Shown in pieces: positions 34,836 to 43,941 of a DNA stretch of 64,000 bases. The stretch is from JBJHDF01 sp050486405. GTDB taxonomy: Bacteria; Pseudomonadota; Gammaproteobacteria; Pseudomonadales; Cellvibrionaceae. The notes under the pieces were generated by a model, which was not told the origin of the DNA, searched no databases, and worked only from the letters and a program-made list of their open reading frames with translations. The position numbers and the translations under genes were made by a program. The stretch covers positions 1-64,000 of the forward strand of contig JBJHDF010000013.1 in assembly GCA_050486405.1 (NCBI GenBank), in the 5' to 3' direction. How positions within the stretch are numbered: the first letter of the stretch is position 1; each line of letters starts with the position of its first letter.

Positions 34836-35117
34836 CTACTCAGAGAGATCGTAAAGACAGTTGGCGGAAAAAGCGCGCAATTCATCGTCGGTCCACTCCC
34901 GATGGTGCATCAGCACCATGGCCTCGCACCACTCGTCGCTGCCAACATCTTCCGGCGGCTCGGCGTGACGGGTCTCGATGCGCGGCGCCTCCTCAGGCGC
35001 GGGCAGTATCAGCCCCTCTTCCGGCGTCTGCGTGGACATCATGGACATCATGGAAATCAGCACTACCAACACCACCAGATTGGCACCGATCAGGTAGTAA
35101 ACCCATTTCATTTTCAT
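34836..35117 (-). CDS. Small membrane-anchored DUF3012-like protein
   Basis: A 93-aa protein with one N-terminal membrane helix (about 7-25), a Pro/Glu-rich linker and a C-terminal motif VGSDEWCEAM, WTDDELRAF and CLYDLSE. The spacing of Gly-Ser-Trp-Cys, Trp-Thr and Cys-Leu resembles the DUF3012 family of small exported proteins. The two cysteines would face the periplasm and may pair. It starts 4 bp after the hemB stop. Function is unknown. Confidence 0.65.
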   Translation of the reverse strand: MKMKWVYYLIGANLVVLVVLISMMSMMSTQTPEEGLILPAPEEAPRIETRHAEPPEDVGSDEWCEAMVLMHHREWTDDELRAFSANCLYDLSE

Positions 35118-35121
35118 AAGG

Positions 35122-36114
35122 CTACTCGCTCAACCATTGCGCCAACTGCTCGGCGTAATAGGTAATGATCATATCCGCGCCGGCGCGTTTGAAGGCCAGC
35201 ATGGTCTCCAGCACGATTGCCTGCTCGTCGATAGCGCCGACGGCTGCCGCTGCTTTGATCATGGCATACTCACCGCTGACGTGATACACCGCCAGTGGGC
35301 GCAGACTGTGGGCTCGGATATCCGCCAACACATCCAGATACGCAGTGCCGGGTTTGACCATCAGAATATCGGCGCCTTCGGCTTCATCCTGCAGGGATTC
35401 AGCCAGCGCCTCGCGGGCATTGGCCGGGTCCATCTGATAGCTGTTTCGGGTGCCTTTGAAACTACTGTCCACCGCATCGCGAAACGGCCCGTAAAAGGCT
35501 GAAGCAAACTTGGTGGAGTAGGACATGATGGGAATATGGGCAAAACCCGCTGCGTCCAACGCCTGGCGGATGGCCGCCACCATACCGTCCTGCATACCCG
35601 AGGGGGCAATCACGTCGACCCCGGCCCCAGCCGCCACCACCGCCTGCTTTTGCAGGTTGGCCAGAGTGCGATCGTTATCCACATCCTGGCCGTCCACCAC
35701 ACCACAGTGACCGTGTTCGGTGTACTCGCAAAAGCAGTTGTCGCTGATGACCAGCATGTCCGGCTGGGCCTGCTTGGCGCTGCGGATCATCCGCGCCATC
35801 AGGCCCTGTTCCTGCCAGGTGTCGGAGCCATCGCAGTCCTTGTGATTGGAAACACCGAACAGCAGTACCGCGCGCACGCCATTTTCCCAGGCGCGATTGA
35901 TTACTTCCGGCAGCTGATTTTCCGGGTAACGCACCACCCCGGGCATACTGACCACTGGCGCCGGCACCAAGATGCCCTCTTCCACAAACAACGGCAATAT
36001 AAAATCGCTCGGCCGCAGGTGCGTCTGGCGCACCAGATCGCGCATGACGCTGGTGCGGCGCAGCCGGCGGTAGCGGAATTCCGGTATTGCTGTCTGCGGA
36101 TCGCTGTTCTTCAT
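35122..36114 (-). CDS. hemB: Delta-aminolevulinic acid dehydratase (porphobilinogen synthase)
   Basis: A 330-aa enzyme joining two 5-aminolevulinate molecules into porphobilinogen in haem synthesis. CFCEYTEHGHCG carries the cysteines of the zinc-dependent form; the Schiff-base lysines lie in SYSTKFASAFYGPFR and MVKPGTAY. GGGAAGAG before the ATG at 36114 sets the start; the longer in-frame reading runs back through the neighbouring gene. Its product feeds the haem proteins encoded elsewhere in the window. It heads the hemB-DUF3012-DUF815 group. Confidence 0.95.
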   Translation of the reverse strand: MKNSDPQTAIPEFRYRRLRRTSVMRDLVRQTHLRPSDFILPLFVEEGILVPAPVVSMPGVVRYPENQLPEVINRAWENGVRAVLLFGVSNHKDCDGSDTWQEQGLMARMIRSAKQAQPDMLVISDNCFCEYTEHGHCGVVDGQDVDNDRTLANLQKQAVVAAGAGVDVIAPSGMQDGMVAAIRQALDAAGFAHIPIMSYSTKFASAFYGPFRDAVDSSFKGTRNSYQMDPANAREALAESLQDEAEGADILMVKPGTAYLDVLADIRAHSLRPLAVYHVSGEYAMIKAAAAVGAIDEQAIVLETMLAFKRAGADMIITYYAEQLAQWLSE

Positions 36115-36169
36115 CAATCGCTCTTCCCGTTTACGAAGTTCTCCCAGTGTACACACCGGGTGACTGTCT

Positions 36170-36607
36170 TCACAAGGCGCGCGCCCGACCCAGTTGACCT
36201 TCGTGGCTCCACTCGCAGCGCACCTGCATATCTCCCGAGCCAGGCCGATGGTAACTGCCGGAAGACTCCCAGACAAAGGTGTGAGTGCCAGACAGCTCTG
36301 TCTCAAGATGCACCGTGGCGGACACCCAGTACATATTGCTGAGCAGTTCCTCGAACTGGGCTATCCAGTGCTCCCACTCGTACTCGATGGCCTTGTAGGA
36401 GGCGCCAAAGTGCATGACTTCGGTCTGATAGGAGTTGGCCCGGTTGTGCAACCGGGGAATGGCGAACATCTCCTGGGAGAGAAACGGCCATTCATCAGCG
36501 TGGGGCAACAGCAGCATGGCGGCACGATTGGCGGCCATGCGCTCCTGCCAGGCGACCTCCGGCACCGTGTCTTTGATACAACCGTAAACAATGGATTCCT
36601 GATCCAT
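36170..36607 (-). CDS. Conserved hypothetical protein
   Basis: A 145-aa soluble protein with no signal peptide or membrane segment. It has aromatic-rich stretches (EYEWEHWIAQFEEL, TFVWESSGSYHR) and looks like a compact alpha/beta fold. I do not recognise the family. The ATG at 36607 is 15 bp after the transglycosylase stop and is chosen over a start at 36637 that overlaps it. Its place between the transglycosylase and hemB on the same strand suggests a shared transcript. Confidence 0.7.
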   Translation of the reverse strand: MDQESIVYGCIKDTVPEVAWQERMAANRAAMLLLPHADEWPFLSQEMFAIPRLHNRANSYQTEVMHFGASYKAIEYEWEHWIAQFEELLSNMYWVSATVHLETELSGTHTFVWESSGSYHRPGSGDMQVRCEWSHEGQLGRARAL

Positions 36608-36621
36608 ACGAGTCTCCGCTG

Positions 36622-37245
36622 TCAAAAAGGCCACCACCAGGTGCGCCGCAAACGGCGCTCACAGGTTTGCAGCTGTTGCGTGTAATTCTGCGCCCGAGTA
36701 TCAACCCGCCGGGCTACATCCAACAACCAGGCTTTGTTTTGATAAGTGCGCCGGTTGAAGCCACCGTGTCCCTCGTGATAAGCCAGATAGAGATTGTAGG
36801 CATCGTCGAGGGCGATGCTGCTGCGCTGCCGGCTCTTGGCATTGTACCAGCCGACAAAATCGATGGCATCGGCGAAATCGCTGCGGCTGGCCCAGCGGTT
36901 GCCGCTGTCCACACGATACTCCGCCCAGGTTTCGTTTTTCGCCTGGGCATAGCCATAGGCGGTACTGGGCCGGCGCCAGGGAATAAAGCCCAACAGTTTG
37001 CGCCGCGGCGGCTTGGCCGTGGGCCGAAAGCTGGACTCCTGATGCATCATGGCCATCAGCACCGGAATCGGCGATCCCCAGCGGCGCTCGGCCGCCCTCG
37101 CGTCCCGATACCAGCCACGCTTTTCATCAAAAATATGGCAGACATTGTCAACTTGCCGGGGTGGAGAGGTGGCGCAGCCTTGCAACGTCAGACAGGCCAA
37201 CAGGAGACAACTCAGCAGAAAAATCGGCCATTTCACTAATGTCAT
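36622..37245 (-). CDS. SLT-domain lytic transglycosylase lipoprotein
   Basis: A 207-aa lipoprotein with the lipobox LQGC at residues 21-24. The domain resembles soluble lytic transglycosylase: MMHQESSF holds the catalytic glutamate near residue 70, then AYGYAQ, FVGWYN and LAYHEGHGG follow in the usual order. It would cut peptidoglycan strands from the periplasmic side of the outer membrane. The ATG abuts the ligA stop codon. The C-terminus ends in an Arg-Trp-rich tail. Confidence 0.85.
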   Translation of the reverse strand: MTLVKWPIFLLSCLLLACLTLQGCATSPPRQVDNVCHIFDEKRGWYRDARAAERRWGSPIPVLMAMMHQESSFRPTAKPPRRKLLGFIPWRRPSTAYGYAQAKNETWAEYRVDSGNRWASRSDFADAIDFVGWYNAKSRQRSSIALDDAYNLYLAYHEGHGGFNRRTYQNKAWLLDVARRVDTRAQNYTQQLQTCERRLRRTWWWPF

Positions 37246-39291
37246 TTACACCTCTCGCCCGTGCTGGCGCAACAGCGCCATCAACCCGGCTTCGTCCATG
37301 ACCGGAATCTGCAACTCTTCGGCCTTGCGCAGTTTGCTGCCGGCACCGGGACCGGCCACCACGCAATCGGTACGGGCGGAAACGCTGCCCGCCACTTTGG
37401 CACCCAGCGCCAGCAGATGTTCCTTGGCCTCATCTCTGGTCAGTTGCTCCAGTGTGCCGGTGAGCACCCAGGTCTTGCCATTCAGAGGTAACTCGTCGGC
37501 CTTGGGCGGCTCCTGCTCGGGCCATTGCACGCCGGCCTGCCGCAACTGCCTCACAGCTTCCAGGGTGTCCGGTTGCCGGAAAAACTCCACCACAAAGTGC
37601 GCCACCACCGGGCCGATATCCGGCACCTGCTGCAGGGATTCCTCATCGGCCTCGACTATCGCATCCAGCTTGCCGAAATGATTGGCGAGATTGCGCGCTG
37701 TTGCCTCGCCCACTTCGCGGATACCCAGGGCATAGATAAAGCGCGCCAGGGTCGTCTGCTTGCTTTTCTCCAGGGCCTGAATCAGGTTCTGCGCGGACTT
37801 GTCACCCATACGCTCGAGGCCGGACAGCTGTTCCGCGCTCAGGCGGTACAGATCCGCCACCGCCTGCACCAGCCCTCTGTCCACCAGTTGCTCCACCAGC
37901 TTGTCACCCAGACCATCGATATCCATGGCCTTGCGCGAGGCAAAATGAATAATTGCCTGTTTGCGCTGGGCGGCACAGACCAGGCCGCCATCACAGCGGG
38001 CCACAGCCTCGCCGGGGACGGCCTCAACCCTGGAGCCACACACCGGACACTGGCTGGGAAATTCGATATCCCGGGCATGGGTCGGGCGCTTTTCCAGCAC
38101 CACTGACACCACCTGGGGAATCACATCGCCGGCGCGGCGCACAATCACCGTATCACCGATCCTGACACCCAGACGCGCGATCTCGTCACGGTTATGCAAT
38201 GTTGCGTTGGAGACGGTAACGCCACCCACAAAAACGGGCTTCAGGCGGGCGACAGGTGTTACCGCGCCAGTGCGACCTACCTGAAACTCCACGTCCAGCA
38301 GTTCGGTGATTTCTTCCTGGGCCGGGAATTTGAAGGCGATGGCCCAGCGCGGCGCACGGGAGACAAAGCCGAGTTTTTGCTGCAAATCCAGCCGATTGAC
38401 CTTGAACACCACACCGTCGATATCGTAGGGCAATCCGGCGCGTTTTTCGCCCAAACGTTGATAGTAAGCCAGACACTGGGCAACACCCAAGGCCGTAGCC
38501 ATCTCCGGATTGATGCGAAAGCCCCAGCGCTGCAAAGCGTGCAACACATCGGTGTGCTTGTCCGGCAGCGCAGCCGAAACCATACCGGTACTGTAGACGC
38601 ACAGTTCCAGGGGGCGGCCGGCGGTAAGACGCGGGTCCAGTTGGCGCAAGCTGCCGGCAGCGGCATTGCGCGGATTCACGAACAGCTTGTCACCCCTTTG
38701 CCGCGCCTGCTCGTTGAGTTTTTCAAAACCGCTTTTGGGCATGTAGATTTCGCCGCGCACTTCCAGCTCGGCGGGATAGTCGCTGCCCTGCAGACGCAGG
38801 GGCACCGAGGCAATGGTGCGCACGTTGGCGGTAATGTCTTCGCCGTTGTAGCCATCGCCCCGGGTGGCGCCGCGCACCAGTACGCCGTCGCGGTAGAGCA
38901 AGCTGACGGCGATGCCGTCCAACTTGGGTTCACAGGCGTATTCGATATCCTCCTGGTCCTTGAGGCGTTCCTGTACGCGGCGGTTGAAGGCGAGAAAATC
39001 CTCGTCGCTGAACGCGTTGTCCAGCGAAAGCATGGGCAGTTCGTGCTGCACCGTAGTGAAACCGGTCAGCGGCTCTGCCCCCACCCGCTGGGTGGGTGAA
39101 TCCGGCGCAATCAGTTCCGGATGTTGCGCTTCCAGCTGCTGCAGCCGCTTGAACATGCGGTCGTATTCGACGTCGGGCAACTGGGGATCGTCCAATACAT
39201 AGTATTGGTAATTGTGGCGATGGATATCTGTGCGCAACTGCTGAATTTCTTCAAGCAGCGCTGCAGCAGGGGGTGACTCGCGATTTGCCAT
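37246..39291 (-). CDS. ligA: NAD-dependent DNA ligase
   Basis: A 681-aa ligase that seals nicks in replicated DNA. The order is Ia domain, adenylation domain with the active lysine in CEPKLDGIAV near residue 120, OB fold, a Cys4 zinc finger (CPVCGS and later cysteines), helix-hairpin-helix repeats (EVGEATARNLANHF) and a C-terminal BRCT domain with the GKTWVLTG start. All expected parts are present. It follows zipA by 27 bp in the widespread smc-zipA-ligA order. Confidence 0.96.
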   Translation of the reverse strand: MANRESPPAAALLEEIQQLRTDIHRHNYQYYVLDDPQLPDVEYDRMFKRLQQLEAQHPELIAPDSPTQRVGAEPLTGFTTVQHELPMLSLDNAFSDEDFLAFNRRVQERLKDQEDIEYACEPKLDGIAVSLLYRDGVLVRGATRGDGYNGEDITANVRTIASVPLRLQGSDYPAELEVRGEIYMPKSGFEKLNEQARQRGDKLFVNPRNAAAGSLRQLDPRLTAGRPLELCVYSTGMVSAALPDKHTDVLHALQRWGFRINPEMATALGVAQCLAYYQRLGEKRAGLPYDIDGVVFKVNRLDLQQKLGFVSRAPRWAIAFKFPAQEEITELLDVEFQVGRTGAVTPVARLKPVFVGGVTVSNATLHNRDEIARLGVRIGDTVIVRRAGDVIPQVVSVVLEKRPTHARDIEFPSQCPVCGSRVEAVPGEAVARCDGGLVCAAQRKQAIIHFASRKAMDIDGLGDKLVEQLVDRGLVQAVADLYRLSAEQLSGLERMGDKSAQNLIQALEKSKQTTLARFIYALGIREVGEATARNLANHFGKLDAIVEADEESLQQVPDIGPVVAHFVVEFFRQPDTLEAVRQLRQAGVQWPEQEPPKADELPLNGKTWVLTGTLEQLTRDEAKEHLLALGAKVAGSVSARTDCVVAGPGAGSKLRKAEELQIPVMDEAGLMALLRQHGREV

Positions 39292-39318
39292 GTGGTTTGG
39301 CCGCCGGCAATCGTGCTA

Positions 39319-40236
39319 TCAAGCCGGCGATCGGGACAACTGACGACGCTCAAAGTCGCGAATGCGCTGGCGACAGTGTTCCAGTGTCTGACGGGTCATG
39401 ACGCTGCGATTTTCGTCCTTGAGTTCGCCGCCCAGTGCGTCGCAAAGCTGTCTGGCGGTGTCGGCCATCAGTTCAAATGCCTGCATATTGTCGTGGTCCA
39501 ACGGTAGAGTCATAAACAGCGTGACTCCTGGGGTGTTGAACTCGGTCATGGCGTCCAGATCGAAGGTGCCCGGTTTGACCATATTGGCGAGACTGAACAG
39601 AATGGGACCCGTTCCCATGGGGTCACTGTGGCGGTGGAAAATATTCATATCGCCATAGCGCAATCCGTTCTGCAGTATGGATTCCAGCAGGGCTTCGCCG
39701 GGAAAGCGCTGCCCCTCTCTGGCCATGACATTGATCACCAGCACCTCTTCCGGCGCACTGCTGATAGTACCGCTTTCAGCACGGTCGGCAACTTCGGGGT
39801 CCGCAGCCGTGGAAAAAACCGGCTCAATGCGTTCATGCTCGTCGCGAGCGAAAGTCATATCCAGGGATTCGGACTCTTGAACGCCGCCCAGATGCGGTTC
39901 GCGCTCATCCGTCACCGACTCCATCAACAGCGGCACCGATTCATCCAGATTCAGGCTGGTCTGCTCCGGTTGCCGCTGCTCCTCCTCGGCAGCGAAAGGC
40001 TCCGTCACATCCTGCTTCGAGCGCGAACGCGAGCTGATACGAGCGCCACCGTTGGGCAGTTCGCTGGTGTAGAGATTGTCAGTATTCCTGGTGTTGTCAG
40101 CGTTGGCTGGCTGACGCTTGTAGATATTGGGCGACATGCGCAGCCGATCGCGGCGGGCGTTGCGCATACGGCGCACGCCGTCCAGCGTAATGCCGACGAT
40201 CAGCAGGATGATAATGATGGTTAACCCTTCACGCAT
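39319..40236 (-). CDS. zipA: Cell division protein ZipA
   Basis: A 305-aa bitopic inner-membrane protein that tethers FtsZ to the membrane. The N-terminal helix (about 5-20) is followed by a basic stretch (RRMRNARRDR), an acidic Gln/Glu-rich linker to about residue 160, and the C-terminal FtsZ-binding domain (VINVMAREGQRF and later LFSLANMVKPGTFD). ZipA is confined to gammaproteobacteria, which supports the lineage call. It is flanked by smc and ligA on the same strand. Confidence 0.92.
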   Translation of the reverse strand: MREGLTIIIILLIVGITLDGVRRMRNARRDRLRMSPNIYKRQPANADNTRNTDNLYTSELPNGGARISSRSRSKQDVTEPFAAEEEQRQPEQTSLNLDESVPLLMESVTDEREPHLGGVQESESLDMTFARDEHERIEPVFSTAADPEVADRAESGTISSAPEEVLVINVMAREGQRFPGEALLESILQNGLRYGDMNIFHRHSDPMGTGPILFSLANMVKPGTFDLDAMTEFNTPGVTLFMTLPLDHDNMQAFELMADTARQLCDALGGELKDENRSVMTRQTLEHCRQRIRDFERRQLSRSPA

Positions 40237-40265
40237 AATTCAGATTCCGGTTACGCTGTATGTCA

Positions 40266-43200
40266 TCAGACCGCAGCCAGTTCAGTGGCTTCATCCACGT
40301 CCACTGTGACCAGCCGGGAGACTCCCGGCTCGTGCATGGTAACACCCAGCAACTGATGCGCCATCTCCATGGATATCTTGTTGTGGGTAATATAAATGAA
40401 CTGCACCTTGGCGGACATCTCTTCCACCATACGGGCATAGCGGCCCACGTTGGCATCGTCCAGCGGCGCATCCACCTCGTCCAGCATACAGAAAGGCGCC
40501 GGATTCAGGCGGAAAATTGAAAACACCAGGGCGATGGCCGTGAGCGCCTTTTCGCCGCCCGAAAGCAGATGAATGGTGCTGTTGCGCTTGCCCGGCGGGC
40601 GCGCCATGATGGTAATGCCGGTATCGAGCAGGTCATCGCCGGTCAACTCCAGATAGGCGTGGCCGCCGCCGAACACCTTGGGAAAAAGTTCCTGCAGGCT
40701 GTGGTTGACCTGGTCGAAGGTCTCCTTGAAGCGGGTGCGGGTCTCCCGGTCGATGCGCTTGATGGCGTTGCCCAGGGTCTCCAGCGCCTCCACCAGGTCG
40801 TCGTTCTGGGCATCCAGGTAGTGCTTGCGCTCGGACTCACTCTTGTACTCGTCGATAGCCGCCAGGTTGATGGGACCAAGGCGGGCAATGCGCGCCGCCA
40901 CGGCCTCCATCTCCGCCTCCAGGGGCGACAGTTCCGCATCCTCGGGCAGCCCGGACAGCACCGCGTCCAGATCCTGACCGTCGCCCCGCAACTGTTCCAG
41001 CAGACTGCTGCGTTGCACGGCAAAAGTCTGCGCCGCCAGACGCTCCTGCTCCAGGTGCTCCCGCACGGCCTGCACTTCGCGCTCGGCCTGGCTGCGGGAT
41101 TGCTCGGCGCCACGCAACTCGTGCTCCACGGCCTCCAGTGCCCGGCGCGCCTCGGTAAGCTCTTCCTCCACCGCCAATCGTTTGTTGAGATTGGCGTCCA
41201 ATTCCAGTTGCTGCTCTTCCACCGGTTCCTGACTCTGCTCCAGTGCTTCGCGCAACTGGGCCTGGCGCTCTTCCAGCCGCTGTGTCTGTTCCTCCAGACG
41301 CTCCATACCCTGACGGGTAGCGGCCAACTGGGTATTCAGCGACTGGTGGCGCATGGCCAGTTCGTGCGCCTTGTCCTTGTCGTGACGCGCCCGCTGGCGC
41401 GCCTGATCGAGGCTGGCGCGCAGGGCGTCCCGGCGCTGCAGCAGCAGCTCGCGCTGCTCGGTATCCTGCTCCATGCTGGCGATGGCTTCACTCAATATCA
41501 CCCGAGCTTCGGACAGATTTTCACCTTCGTGTTCCAGCTGTTCCCGGGCTTCCTTGACCTCGCGTCGGGCCTGGTCGCGCCGGGCGCCCAATTGCTCGAT
41601 GCGCGCCCGGCGCGCGCTGAGTTGCGAACGCACTTCGCTGTGGCTGTTGTTGTGGCTGTCCATAGCGCGGCGCAGAACCTCCCGCTCCTGCTCCACCCGG
41701 CTGAGCGTTTCGCGTACCCTGTCCCGCTGTTCGCTGAGGCGGGCAATTTCCTCTTCCGTCCGGGTTATGTCGGCGGCGAGTATTTCCAGTTCCTGTTGAC
41801 GCTCCAGTACGCCGGACTCAGCATCGTCGCCGCGATTGACCCGCAGCCAGTTGGGCCCGAGCCAGATGCCCTCTGGGGTGACCACGGATTCATGGGCAAG
41901 CAGACGCGGGCGCAACAACAGGGCTGCGTTCAAATCGTCGGCGCTGTAGACGCCACTGAGCAGACCGGCCAGATCCCAGTCGGCGCTGACCTTGTCCGCC
42001 AGCAATGGCGCCTTGTCGGCGCCACTTGCGGCCTCGGTACGCCGGGCTGTGTCCAGTAGCACCAGTTGCCCCTGCTCAAGACTGCCCAGCACCTGACTGA
42101 CGCTGTCGAGATTGTCCAGGCACACCGCCTGCAGGGCCTTGCCCAGCACCGTCTCCAGCGCCGTGCCCCAGCCATCGACGACGCGTACCGTTTCCGCCAG
42201 ACGAGGCCTATCCTGCAGCTCCCGCGCCCGCAGCCACTGGCTCACCGCCTGGCTGGTATCGCCCAGGGCCGCCTGCTGCAGGGCTTCGAGGGAGGCGTGA
42301 CGGCCGCGCATGCTCTGCAGGCGGGTTCGGGCCTCGTCCAGTTGATCATTCAACTGGCTGCTGTTGCCGCGCTCGGCCTCCAGTTGGCGATGCAGGGCGT
42401 CGGCCTGCTCGCGCTGCCCGGCGCCGGTTTCTTCCAGCTCCAGCAGACGGGCTTCCAACTCCTCGGTTTCGCTGTCTCCGGTCTGCTCGCCCAGGGCTGC
42501 CAACTCCTCGTTGAGTTTTTCGATACGCGCCCGCAGGCGCTGTTGCACCTGCTCCATATGCTGAATGCGGGACTGCTGCACTTCGGCGCGCTGGCGCGGC
42601 TCGGCGGCACGCTGATTGAAGGCGTCCCACTCGCTCTGCCACTCCTGCATGGCGTCCTCGGCCAGAGTCATGCTCTCGGCGGATTCCTCGGCGCTGGCCT
42701 CGGCCACTTCCAACTGCGGCGCAATCAGTTCCAGTTCGGCGCTCCAGTCGCCGGCGCGTTGCGCGTCCTGGTCCAGGCGTTCGCGGGCTTCCTGGCCTTC
42801 GCGGCGAGCCTGTTCGATATCGGCCTGCAACTGCCGCATGCGCTCCCGGGTGTGAGCGATAGACTGCTCCAGGCGGGCGATATCGGCGCCAATGGCATAG
42901 TAGCGCCCCTGTACCTCGTTGAACTTGTCTCCCAACTCCGTGTGCTGGGAGCGGTGCTTCTCGATCAGCGTGTCCTTGTTCACCTGTTGCGCCAGCGCCG
43001 CTTCCAGGCTGACTTCCAGTTCACGGATGCCGGACTGCTTGCTGGCGCTCTGGCGGTCCAGTTGTTTGATCTTCAGGGCCTGAATCCAGGCCTTGAGCTG
43101 CCGTTCCTGCTTTTTTAACTCGGTGTACTTTTCCGCGGCCTGGGCCTGGCGCTGCAGGCGGGACAGTTGCCGCTCCAGTTCTTCGCGGATATCGGTCAGA

Positions 43201-43778
43201 CGCTCCAGATTTTCCTGGGTGCGACGCATCCTGTTCTCGGTTTCCTTGCGGCGCTCTTTGTAGCGGGAAATACCCGCCGCCTCTTCGATATATACCCGCA
43301 AATCCTCGGGCCTGGCCTCGATCAGCTTGGAGATCATGCCCTGCTCGATAATGGAATAGCTGCGCGGCCCCAGGCCGGTGCCAAGGAATATGTCGGTGAT
43401 ATCCCGACGCCGGCACTTGGCGCCATTGAGGTAGTAGAAGTTCTGGCTGTCCCGGGTAACCTTGCGCTTGATGGATATTTCGCTGAAACCGGCATACTCA
43501 CCCACCAGGGTGCCGTCGCTGTTGTCGAACACCAGCTCAATGGAGGCCTGACCAACGGGTTTGCGGCCACCGGAACCGTTGAAAATGACATCGGTCATGG
43601 CCTCGCCGCGCAGGTTCTTGGCCGAGGACTCACCCATGACCCAGCGCACGGCATCGATAATATTGGACTTGCCACAGCCGTTGGGGCCCACCACGGCGCA
43701 GAGGTTGCTGGGAAAGGTGACGGTGGTGGGGTCCACAAACGATTTGAAACCCGCCAGTTTGATACATTTTAGCCGCAT
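40266..43778 (-). CDS. smc: Chromosome segregation protein SMC
   Basis: An 1170-aa ATPase that compacts and separates chromosomes. Walker A GPNGCGKSN is at about residues 32-40. Two very long coiled coils, rich in Glu, Gln and Arg, flank a hinge around residues 500-670. The C-terminal head carries the signature LSGGEKALTA and Walker B MLDEVDAPLD. Length is normal. No scpA/scpB lies in the window. The region upstream holds a decamer repeat. Confidence 0.95.
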   Translation of the reverse strand: MRLKCIKLAGFKSFVDPTTVTFPSNLCAVVGPNGCGKSNIIDAVRWVMGESSAKNLRGEAMTDVIFNGSGGRKPVGQASIELVFDNSDGTLVGEYAGFSEISIKRKVTRDSQNFYYLNGAKCRRRDITDIFLGTGLGPRSYSIIEQGMISKLIEARPEDLRVYIEEAAGISRYKERRKETENRMRRTQENLERLTDIREELERQLSRLQRQAQAAEKYTELKKQERQLKAWIQALKIKQLDRQSASKQSGIRELEVSLEAALAQQVNKDTLIEKHRSQHTELGDKFNEVQGRYYAIGADIARLEQSIAHTRERMRQLQADIEQARREGQEARERLDQDAQRAGDWSAELELIAPQLEVAEASAEESAESMTLAEDAMQEWQSEWDAFNQRAAEPRQRAEVQQSRIQHMEQVQQRLRARIEKLNEELAALGEQTGDSETEELEARLLELEETGAGQREQADALHRQLEAERGNSSQLNDQLDEARTRLQSMRGRHASLEALQQAALGDTSQAVSQWLRARELQDRPRLAETVRVVDGWGTALETVLGKALQAVCLDNLDSVSQVLGSLEQGQLVLLDTARRTEAASGADKAPLLADKVSADWDLAGLLSGVYSADDLNAALLLRPRLLAHESVVTPEGIWLGPNWLRVNRGDDAESGVLERQQELEILAADITRTEEEIARLSEQRDRVRETLSRVEQEREVLRRAMDSHNNSHSEVRSQLSARRARIEQLGARRDQARREVKEAREQLEHEGENLSEARVILSEAIASMEQDTEQRELLLQRRDALRASLDQARQRARHDKDKAHELAMRHQSLNTQLAATRQGMERLEEQTQRLEERQAQLREALEQSQEPVEEQQLELDANLNKRLAVEEELTEARRALEAVEHELRGAEQSRSQAEREVQAVREHLEQERLAAQTFAVQRSSLLEQLRGDGQDLDAVLSGLPEDAELSPLEAEMEAVAARIARLGPINLAAIDEYKSESERKHYLDAQNDDLVEALETLGNAIKRIDRETRTRFKETFDQVNHSLQELFPKVFGGGHAYLELTGDDLLDTGITIMARPPGKRNSTIHLLSGGEKALTAIALVFSIFRLNPAPFCMLDEVDAPLDDANVGRYARMVEEMSAKVQFIYITHNKISMEMAHQLLGVTMHEPGVSRLVTVDVDEATELAAV

Positions 43779-43790
43779 AGATCCTTAATC

Positions 43791-43830
43791 ACTCTCAATG
43801 GCTCACAATGGCTCACAATGGCTCACAATG
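43791..43830. repeat. Decamer tandem repeat upstream of smc
   Basis: GCTCACAATG occurs three times in perfect tandem (43801-43830), preceded by a degenerate copy ACTCTCAATG. A 10-bp unit is close to one helical turn, so copies face the same side of the DNA. It lies 13-52 bp upstream of the smc start codon, in its leader or promoter. It may be a binding array or a slippage-prone simple repeat. The rest of the 163-bp gap to ccmI shows nothing else clear. Confidence 0.75.
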
Positions 43831-43941
43831 CCTCTCGATCGCCCGGGGCGCCGGAGGGGCAGCGGCGGAGATGGCCCGTAAAGCGGGAAATTTTACACCC
43901 TTGGGCGGGGCTTTACACGCGCCCGAGTCGACAAAATTGCG

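Noticed and set aside
40569..42059. Plus-strand Leu/Gln-rich frame of 496 codons opposite smc
   Set aside because: Coiled-coil coding sequence in GC-rich DNA commonly leaves long open antisense frames; composition reflects the reverse of Glu/Gln/Arg repeats.
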